Assembly: GCA_910586375.1 (NCBI GenBank)
Contig: CAJUIE010000076.1
Location: 1 to 8,444 of the forward strand
DNA length: 8,444 nt
Direction of reading: 5' to 3'
DNA from: an uncultured Alistipes sp.
Lineage (GTDB): Bacteria > Bacteroidota > Bacteroidia > Bacteroidales > Rikenellaceae
Shown here piece by piece: positions 1 to 6,382 of this stretch. The notes under the pieces were generated by a model. That model was given only the letters and a program-made list of their open reading frames with translations. It made no database searches and had not been told where the DNA came from. The translations under genes were made by a program, and so were the position numbers. The stretch's first letter is position 1; every line of letters starts with the position of its first letter.

Positions 1-1626
1 GAACAGAACATGACCGACCTCAAGCTCCGCTTCTTCACCAACATTTCTCATGAGCTGCGCACACCTCTGACCCTCATTCTGGGGGGCATTGAGGATGTGC
101 GCAAACACGATCGTCTCTCGCCGCGAGGCGAGAGCAGCCTCACGTTGGCTCATCGCAACGCCCGGCGGATGCTCACGCTTATCAATCAGCTTCTCGACTT
201 TCGCAAGATCGTCAAGGAGAAGATGGAGCTCAAGGTTTCGCGCGTCGATCTGGTGCCGGTCGTCGAAGATGCTCTCGACGATTTTCGCGAAATGGCTTCC
301 GAACGCCATGTCGAGTTGCTTTTCACCGTTTCGCGGCGGTCAATCCTGACCTGGGTGGACATCGAGCGCATCGAAAGCGTTGTTTACAACCTGCTTTCCA
401 ACGCCTTGAAGTTCACACCCGATGGCGGGCGCATTGAGGTGATCCTCTCCCTGCGCGACGAGGAAGAGAGCGTCGTGCTTACGGTACGCGATACGGGCAT
501 AGGTATTCCGCGTGATCGGCAGGAGCATATCTTCGAACGTTTCGCTCAGGCTTCGCGGGCCGTCGACCCCAACATGAAGGGATCGGGCATTGGTCTGTCG
601 TTGTGTCGCGATATTGTGGCGCTGCATCATGGTGAAATATCGGTCGAGAGCCGCCCCGGCGAGGGTGCGGCTTTCACCGTCAAGCTGCGCCAGGGCAATG
701 CCCACTTTGGCATGGAGCAGATCGACTTTGCCGAAGGGCAGGGTGCCGATCACAAACCCCGGTATATGGTCAGCGACTTTACGCCGGCCGACAGCCAGCG
801 GCGGACCGATGTGCAGCCCCCGAAGGAGGCGCAGAAAATCCTGCTGGTCGAGGATAACCGGGAACTGCGTATCTTCATGTACAACAGTCTTGTAGATTCC
901 TATTATGTCATCGAGGCTGACAACGGGGTTGAAGCCCTGGAGAAGATCCGCAGTCAGATGCCCGACATCATCGTTACGGACCTGATGATGCCCCGCATGG
1001 ACGGTATTGAGCTTATCGATAAGGTGCGCCACGACTTCACGATGAGCCATATTCCCATCATCATGCTTACGGCGCGCCACTCGCCTGACGACCGGGTCAA
1101 GGCTATGGAGTTTGGCGCCGATGGTTATATCACCAAACCTTTCAGTATCGAACTGTTGCTGGCGCGCATCGACAATCTGTTGACGCAGCGGCGGACGCTC
1201 TTTGAGAAGTTTTCGGCGCAGTCGGCCCGCAACAAGATCGTCGAACTGGCCATCGACGACGTGGTGGTCACTGACCGTGACGAGGAGTTCATGAAGAGTG
1301 TCATGGCCTGGTTAGGCGATAACATCGAAAACTCCGATCTGACGATCGACCGTCTTGCTTCCCATCTGGGGCTGGGGCGCACGACGATGTATAATAAGCT
1401 CAAGAGCCTCACGGGCAAGTCGCCCGTTGAACTTATCAAGGAGTATCGTATTACCAAAGCCAGAATGCTCCTCCGCACGGGGCAGTTCGCCGTCTCCGAG
1501 GTGGCTTATAAGGTGGGTTTTTCTGACCCGGGCTACTTCAGCCGCTGTTTTCGTGAGCAGTTCCACATGTCGCCTGCCGAGTACCTCAAAACCCATAACC
1601 TCAAACAAAACCAGGACTCCAGATAA
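1..1626 (+). CDS. Hybrid two-component system regulator (HTCS), C-terminal part; 5' truncated
   Basis: This gene is the C-terminal half of a one-protein sensor and regulator that in Bacteroidota switches on polysaccharide utilization genes. The frame is open from base 1, so the start and the periplasmic sensor are outside the window; the ATG at 10 is internal. Numbering from that Met: the HisKA H-box FFTNISHELRTPL has phospho-acceptor His14 (bases 49-51). The ATPase domain follows, with N-box N127/N131, G1 box DTGIGIP (161-167) and G2 box GSGIGLSL (191-198). After a linker (about 230-275) comes a receiver domain (277-392) with acidic pair E281/D282, phospho-acceptor D324, T354 and K376. An AraC-type helix-turn-helix region (about 428-527) ends the protein, with SEVAYKVGFSDPGYFSRCF as its second helix-turn-helix. 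All catalytic residues are intact. The stop lies 2 nt before the GH105 gene, suggesting co-transcription. The ligand cannot be predicted without the sensor domain. Confidence 0.96.
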   Translation, partial: EQNMTDLKLRFFTNISHELRTPLTLILGGIEDVRKHDRLSPRGESSLTLAHRNARRMLTLINQLLDFRKIVKEKMELKVSRVDLVPVVEDALDDFREMASERHVELLFTVSRRSILTWVDIERIESVVYNLLSNALKFTPDGGRIEVILSLRDEEESVVLTVRDTGIGIPRDRQEHIFERFAQASRAVDPNMKGSGIGLSLCRDIVALHHGEISVESRPGEGAAFTVKLRQGNAHFGMEQIDFAEGQGADHKPRYMVSDFTPADSQRRTDVQPPKEAQKILLVEDNRELRIFMYNSLVDSYYVIEADNGVEALEKIRSQMPDIIVTDLMMPRMDGIELIDKVRHDFTMSHIPIIMLTARHSPDDRVKAMEFGADGYITKPFSIELLLARIDNLLTQRRTLFEKFSAQSARNKIVELAIDDVVVTDRDEEFMKSVMAWLGDNIENSDLTIDRLASHLGLGRTTMYNKLKSLTGKSPVELIKEYRITKARMLLRTGQFAVSEVAYKVGFSDPGYFSRCFREQFHMSPAEYLKTHNLKQNQDSR

Positions 1627-1628
1627 CT

Positions 1629-2846
1629 ATGAAACGAACCGCGCTCTTCGCTTTTTTCTTGCTTTGCTCGCTCGCCGGCTGTGCGCCTCGGAGCCTCGTC
1701 GATGATCCGCGGCCGCTGGCCGTGCGGATTGTCGAGAGCGAGATGGCCCGCAATCCCTCGCCCATGCAGCTCGACGGTATCCCCACGGGCAAGATCAAGT
1801 GGAACTACACCACGGGGCTTGAACTTTTGGCCATGATCGACGCCGGTGAGGCTTATAACCGGCCCGATTTTTACGATTATGCCCTGCGTTATTACGACTC
1901 GATCGTGCAGCCCGACGGAGGAGTCCTTACTTATAGGAAGGAAAAGTACAACCTCGACCATATCTGTCCTGGGCGGCCGTTGTTCCTCATTGCCGAACGC
2001 ACGGGCGAAGCGCGCTATGGGCATGTGCTCGATACGCTCTTCGCACAGTTGCAGGAGCATCCGCGCAACGACGACGGCGGTTTCTGGCACAAGCAGGCTT
2101 ATCCCCATCAGATGTGGCTCGACGGCCTCTATATGGCCCAGCCTTTTTATGCCGAGTATGTCGTGCGCAAAATCGACGACAGCGAGCGGTTCGGGAGCCT
2201 GAAGGCCGACATCGTGAGCCAGTTTGTGCTGGTCGGGCAGCATACTTACGACTCTGGAACCGGTCTGTATCGTCATGCCTGCGACCTTTCGCGCAGGATG
2301 TTCTGGTGCGATAAGACTTCGGGCCAGTCGGCCCATGCCTGGTGCCGGGCGATGGGGTGGTATGCCATGGCCATCGTTGAGACGCTGCAATATCTGGGCG
2401 TCGACCGGACTACGCAGCCGCTGGTCGATATTTTGAATCATATTTACGAGGTGCTGCCCCGTTATGCCGACCCTGCGACGGGCATGTGGTATCAGGTGCT
2501 CGACCAGCCCGGCCGTGCGGGTAATTACCTCGAATCGACGGGCTCGGCTATGTTCGTTTATGCCCTGCTCAAGGGGGTACGCCTGGGTTATCTTCCCGCC
2601 TCCATGCAGCCTGCGGCGTTGCGTCTTTATGAGGGCCTGGTTGAACGTTTTGTGCGCGAAAACGAGGATGGCACCGTCTCGCTTGTCGACTGTTGTGCCG
2701 TGGCCGGGTTGGGAGGCAAGGGCGACCGCAGTGGCACGTTCGATTATTATATTTCCGAGCCGATCATCGATAACGACTGCAAGGGTATCGGTCCTCTCGT
2801 CTGGGCTTCGATCGAGTATGATCGGGCGCGGGGAGTAGTCCGTTAG
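1629..2846 (+). CDS. GH105 unsaturated glucuronyl/galacturonyl hydrolase, lipoprotein
   Basis: A 405-residue enzyme of the YteR/YesR-like glycoside hydrolase family 105. The family removes the 4,5-unsaturated uronic acid that polysaccharide lyases leave at the non-reducing end, typically from rhamnogalacturonan oligosaccharides, by hydration of the double bond. Residues 1-18 form a lipoprotein signal with lipobox LAGC, Cys18 being the lipidated residue. The rest has the size and pattern of a single (alpha/alpha)6 barrel. Family hallmarks are GGFWHKQAYPHQMWLDGLYM (150-169), in which D165 matches the general acid; YRH (214-216); AWCRAMGWYAMA (237-248); WYQVLDQPGRAGNYLES (287-303); and GTFDYYISEP (369-378). 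The mature protein has seven further cysteines, unusual for an exported enzyme. No acidic residue occurs directly after Cys18, so a periplasmic location is more likely than the surface. No Shine-Dalgarno sequence is visible; the start is set by the signal peptide and the 2-nt spacing from the regulator, consistent with translational coupling. Confidence 0.93.
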   Translation: MKRTALFAFFLLCSLAGCAPRSLVDDPRPLAVRIVESEMARNPSPMQLDGIPTGKIKWNYTTGLELLAMIDAGEAYNRPDFYDYALRYYDSIVQPDGGVLTYRKEKYNLDHICPGRPLFLIAERTGEARYGHVLDTLFAQLQEHPRNDDGGFWHKQAYPHQMWLDGLYMAQPFYAEYVVRKIDDSERFGSLKADIVSQFVLVGQHTYDSGTGLYRHACDLSRRMFWCDKTSGQSAHAWCRAMGWYAMAIVETLQYLGVDRTTQPLVDILNHIYEVLPRYADPATGMWYQVLDQPGRAGNYLESTGSAMFVYALLKGVRLGYLPASMQPAALRLYEGLVERFVRENEDGTVSLVDCCAVAGLGGKGDRSGTFDYYISEPIIDNDCKGIGPLVWASIEYDRARGVVR

Positions 2847-2867
2847 CTTTTCTTCTGTTATGAAACG

Positions 2868-2935
2868 AACGCCGTAGAAATTTCGCCGTAAAGAGCGGAA
2901 TTTCTACGGCGTTTCGTGTTGTGTTTTTATTGGCG
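2868..2935 (+). terminator. Strong intrinsic terminator after the GH105 gene
   Basis: Bases 2868-2882 pair perfectly with 2899-2913 (15 bp). The stem continues inward through a G-U pair (2883/2898) and three G-C pairs (2884-2886 with 2895-2897), leaving an 8-nt loop at 2887-2894. The tail (2912-2935) is T-rich but broken by G and C, with its longest run of five T at about 2934. The hairpin begins 21 nt after the GH105 stop codon. Its position at the end of one unit and ahead of a separate promoter supports termination. The imperfect T tract leaves room for some read-through. Confidence 0.85.
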
Positions 2936-3010
2936 CCCCGTCGGCTTGTGATTCGTCAATTTTTCCATAAGAACGGATAGAATTTACCAGTCCCGGCAGA
3001 GCAGTCCCTT

Positions 3011-3018
3011 TAATTTTG
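3011..3018 (+). promoter_or_regulatory. Probable Bacteroidota -7 promoter element for the susCD operon
   Basis: TAATTTTG is an exact match to the Bacteroidota primary sigma factor -7 consensus TAnnTTTG. It lies between the terminator and susC, so transcription would begin near 3025 and give a leader of about 97 nt. The -33 element is poor: the nearest TTTG-like string is TTTA at 2983-2986, with a 24-nt spacer where about 19-21 is usual. A weak -33 box is what one expects at a promoter that needs an activator such as the upstream HTCS, but no operator can be named from the sequence. Confidence 0.55.
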
Positions 3019-3121
3019 TATAAGAGAAAAGGGCCGGCAGCTCCCTTGTTTCGGCCAATTGCTGCCTGTAGTTACTACCCGTTGAAAACGAACTAACCTA
3101 ATATTAACCAAAAATGCTTTT
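3019..3121 (+). promoter_or_regulatory. susC leader (5' UTR) with two competing short hairpins
   Basis: This non-coding stretch lies between the presumed promoter and the susC start. GGCCG (3032-3036) can pair with CGGCC (3052-3056). Alternatively GGCAGC (3036-3041) can pair with GCTGCC (3061-3066). Both need base 3036 and the second stem encloses the 3' arm of the first, so only one can form fully. The last 30 bases (about 3091-3121) are A/T-rich and probably unstructured, as is usual ahead of Bacteroidota start codons. No known riboswitch or tRNA is recognisable. Neither stem is long, so a regulatory role is only a possibility. Confidence 0.35.
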
Positions 3122-6100
3122 ATGAAAAATTTGACTCTGAAGATTGCCCTATTGCTACTCATGGGTTTGGGCATGGCCTCAACAGCCGTTGCTCAGAAGA
3201 TCGGAGGTATCGTGAAGGATTCGTCCGGACAGCCTGTGATCGGAGCTTCGGTGGTTGTCGACGGCACGACGCTGGGCGCGAGCTCAGGTATCGACGGTGA
3301 CTGGTCGATGGATGTTCCCGATGCGGCCAGGCATACGCTGGTGGTCTCTTATATCGGCATGAAGACCCAGCGCATCGCTATCGGCACGCGCACCCGTTTC
3401 GATATTACGCTTGAAGACGATGCCACAGCGCTCGACGACGTGGTGGTCGTGGGTTATGCCACGGTGAAGCGCCGGGATGTGGTAGGTTCGGTGGCTTCGG
3501 TCAGCTCCGAGGCGCTCAACCAGGTTCCCGTAGCTTCGGTTACTGAGGCTATGGCAGGCCGCATGGCCGGTGTGACGGTCTCCTCGTCGGAAGGTGACCC
3601 CGATGCCGATATCAAGATTCGTGTCCGTGGCGGAGGCTCCATCACGCAGGACAACTCGCCGCTTTATATTGTCGATGGCTTTCCTGTGGAGAGCATTTCG
3701 GATATTCCTGCTTCGGACATCCAGTCGATCGACGTGTTGAAGGATGCCTTCTCGACGGCTATTTACGGTTCGCGTGGTGCCAATGGCGTGGTGATCGTTA
3801 CGACCAAGAGCGGTGAAGCGGGCAAGGTCAATGTTAATTATAATGTCTATTACGGCGTCAAGAAGTTCGCCAACCAGGACGCCCTGACGCCGATGACGCC
3901 CTATGAATATGTGCAGTATCAGTATGAGGCTGCCATGATCGAAGGCAAGCTGTCGAACAAATACGAACCTTATTTCGGAGGTTTTGCCGATATGGACCTT
4001 TATCGTAACGTGGAGGGGATCGACTGGCTCGACCAGACCTTCGGACGTACGGGTACCACCTTCGACCACAACCTCTCGGTTTCGGGTGGCGGTGAGAAGT
4101 TCAAGTGGACGGCCGGCTACTCCCACCACAACGAGCGGGCGATTATGATCGGCTCGAAGTACAAACGCAACAACCTCAACTTCAAGGCCAATTATAAGCC
4201 CAACAAGCGCGTTCAGTTCGATCTGTCGGTGCGCTATTCCGATACCGACGTCAATGGTGCCGGCGCCAACTCCTATAACGATTCGGGCTCCACGTCGGGC
4301 AACGGTCGTGTGAAGCACGCTGTTCAGTATCGCCCCTTCATGTTCACGACCTCTGTGTCGGATGAGGGCGATGAGACGAGCGCCGGAGATAATGTCAGCC
4401 CGCTTGTGGCTACGGCCGATAACGACAGCCGCTACAGCCGCACCAACTGGAATGCCAATGCGGCGTTTCAGTGGGAGATCGTCGACAACCTCAGGCTGCG
4501 CGTCGAGGCAGGTCTGGACGATTACAGGCAGGTCAAGGATCGTTTTTACGGCATGACGACTTATTTAGTTTACAGCAATGCTGCCCTTTCGGGGCCCGCC
4601 ACGCAGTATACCGACTTTGACCGGAACAAGATTCGTAACACCAATACGTTGAATTACGATTTCAAGAAGGTTTTCTCGAATAAGGATCACTCGCTCAACC
4701 TGCTCGTAGGTCAGGAGTATATCATCACCCGGTCGAATACGCTGACCAACTGGGCTTATAATTTCCCCTCGTTTTATGATTCGAAGATGGCCTGGCAGAT
4801 GATGTCGTCGGCCACGGGTTCGCGCTCGATCGACAATTTTTATGATCCTGACGACCGGCTCTTCTCGTTCTTCGGGCGCGTGAACTACGATTATAAGGGT
4901 AAATACATGCTCTCGGCTACGATGCGAGCCGACGGTTCGTCGAAGTTTACGGAGGGCAACCAGTGGGGGTATTTCCCCTCGGTTGCCGCTTCGTGGCGCA
5001 TATCTGGGGAGGAGTGGCTCAAGGATACCGACTGGCTCGATAACCTTAAGCTGCGTTATAGCTTCGGTACGGCCGGCAACAACAACGTGCCGTCAGGCCT
5101 GATGCTGACCGAGTATGCCGGCAGCGACAACTCCAAGGGGTGGTATCTGTTCAATAACTATTTTGCCGTGGCTACGGTCGGTGGCGAGTCGATCATGGCC
5201 AACCCCGATCTGACGTGGGAGACCACCTATTCGCACAACCTGGGCGTGGATGTCAGCTTTCTGCGCAACCGCATCAGCGGTTCGGTCGAGGTCTACCAGA
5301 ACAACACCAGGGACCTTTTGATTAAATATCCCGTAACGGGCAGCGGTTACGGTTACCAGTACCGCAATTTGGGCGAGACGCGCAACCGGGGTATCGAGCT
5401 CTCGGCCACGTTCATCCTTCTTGAAAAGGCCAAATATGGCATTACTTTCTCGGCCAACGCCAGCTATAACCAGAACCGCGTCATGGATTTAGGCGGTCTG
5501 GACTACCTCGACTGTCCGCCGACCAACTGGGCCTCGTCCGAAATCGGGACCGATTACCGCGTGCGTGTCGGTGGTTCGGTCGGCGAGATGTATGGCTATG
5601 TCTCCGACGGTCGTTATGAGGTTGATGACTTCAACTACATAGACGGCAAGTGGGTGCTCAAGGAGGGTGTGGTCGACTGCTCGTCGGTCATCGGCTCGAC
5701 CTACCTGCGTCCGGGTGCTATGAAGCTCAAGAATGTCGACGGCAGCGCAGACAACAAGGTAACCATCGACGATCGCACGATTATCGGCAATGCCCAGCCC
5801 AAGTGGACGGGCGGCTTCACCCTCTCGGCCTATTTTTATGGCTTCGACCTGGCTGCCAACTTCAACTGGGTTTATGGCAACCAGATTTACAACGCCAACA
5901 AGATTGAGTTTACCACCGAGCGGGGCTCGAACAGCAAGTTCCGCAACCTCATCGACATGATGGCTACACAGAACCGCTGGACCAACATCGACTGGTCGAC
6001 GGGCGCTGTGATTACCGACCCCGAGCAACTGGCCGCCGCCAATGCCGGCACGACGATGTGGTCGCCGCTGATGAACAACTGTGTCTTCAGTGATTGGGCT

Positions 6101-6355
6101 GTGGAGGATGGGTCGTTCCTGCGTCTGTCGTCGCTCTCGCTGGGTTATACCTTTCCGGAGCGGTGGATGAAGAAGATCCGCATTCAGCGGCTGCGTCTTT
6201 ATGTCACGGGCACCAACCTCTTCTGCTGGACGGGTTATTCGGGTTTCGATCCCGAGGTGGACAGCCGCCGTCAGACACCCCTCACGCCGGGTGTCGACTA
6301 TTCGGCTTATCCCCGAAGCCGCGGTGTCGTTTTTGGCGCCAACCTCTCGTTCTAA
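3122..6355 (+). CDS. susC: SusC/RagA-family TonB-linked outer membrane transporter
   Basis: A complete 1077-residue outer-membrane transporter that imports oligosaccharides using TonB energy, working as a complex with the SusD protein encoded next. A signal peptide (1-25, probably cut after AVAQ or AVA) leads into a carboxypeptidase-D-like regulatory domain (about 26-97). A TonB-box-like segment DDVVVVGY (105-112) follows. The plug domain (about 115-232) carries the SusC signatures GRMAGVTV (146-153), SPLYIVDGFPV (179-189) and YGSRGANGVVIVTTKSG (215-231). The remainder is a 22-strand type beta-barrel ending in a terminal Phe (ANLSF), as outer-membrane insertion requires, with the typical late motif TGTNLF...GFDPEV. 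There is no N-terminal STN domain, so signalling through an anti-sigma factor is not expected, which agrees with control by the HTCS. The ATG at 3113 meets a stop after three codons, leaving 3122 as the start. The transported sugar cannot be read from the sequence. Confidence 0.97.
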   Translation: MKNLTLKIALLLLMGLGMASTAVAQKIGGIVKDSSGQPVIGASVVVDGTTLGASSGIDGDWSMDVPDAARHTLVVSYIGMKTQRIAIGTRTRFDITLEDDATALDDVVVVGYATVKRRDVVGSVASVSSEALNQVPVASVTEAMAGRMAGVTVSSSEGDPDADIKIRVRGGGSITQDNSPLYIVDGFPVESISDIPASDIQSIDVLKDAFSTAIYGSRGANGVVIVTTKSGEAGKVNVNYNVYYGVKKFANQDALTPMTPYEYVQYQYEAAMIEGKLSNKYEPYFGGFADMDLYRNVEGIDWLDQTFGRTGTTFDHNLSVSGGGEKFKWTAGYSHHNERAIMIGSKYKRNNLNFKANYKPNKRVQFDLSVRYSDTDVNGAGANSYNDSGSTSGNGRVKHAVQYRPFMFTTSVSDEGDETSAGDNVSPLVATADNDSRYSRTNWNANAAFQWEIVDNLRLRVEAGLDDYRQVKDRFYGMTTYLVYSNAALSGPATQYTDFDRNKIRNTNTLNYDFKKVFSNKDHSLNLLVGQEYIITRSNTLTNWAYNFPSFYDSKMAWQMMSSATGSRSIDNFYDPDDRLFSFFGRVNYDYKGKYMLSATMRADGSSKFTEGNQWGYFPSVAASWRISGEEWLKDTDWLDNLKLRYSFGTAGNNNVPSGLMLTEYAGSDNSKGWYLFNNYFAVATVGGESIMANPDLTWETTYSHNLGVDVSFLRNRISGSVEVYQNNTRDLLIKYPVTGSGYGYQYRNLGETRNRGIELSATFILLEKAKYGITFSANASYNQNRVMDLGGLDYLDCPPTNWASSEIGTDYRVRVGGSVGEMYGYVSDGRYEVDDFNYIDGKWVLKEGVVDCSSVIGSTYLRPGAMKLKNVDGSADNKVTIDDRTIIGNAQPKWTGGFTLSAYFYGFDLAANFNWVYGNQIYNANKIEFTTERGSNSKFRNLIDMMATQNRWTNIDWSTGAVITDPEQLAAANAGTTMWSPLMNNCVFSDWAVEDGSFLRLSSLSLGYTFPERWMKKIRIQRLRLYVTGTNLFCWTGYSGFDPEVDSRRQTPLTPGVDYSAYPRSRGVVFGANLSF

Positions 6356-6382
6356 TCCATGCAAAACAACAAGAACAATTTT

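Noticed and set aside
340..1080. A 246-codon minus-strand open frame inside the HTCS gene
   Set aside because: It overlaps fully conserved kinase and receiver domains and has no family features. It is a compositional shadow.
1533..2441. A 302-codon minus-strand open frame opposite GH105
   Set aside because: The plus strand carries every GH105 motif. The reverse product is unrecognisable and spans the HTCS/GH105 junction.
2859..2877. A tiny frame MKRTP-stop whose first bases repeat the 12 nt at the GH105 start (1628-1639)
   Set aside because: The match is short and stops matching at once, and the frame ends inside the terminator arm. Chance is the simplest explanation.
3284..4318. A 344-codon minus-strand open frame opposite the susC plug region
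   Set aside because: It is a shadow of a strongly conserved SusC plug and barrel start, with no plausible start signal or domain.
6359..6382. Upstream in-frame ATG giving an 8-residue longer SusD
   Set aside because: It would put a polar Asn-rich stretch before the lipoprotein signal; the A-rich bases look like a leader. The start at 6383 gives a standard signal peptide.
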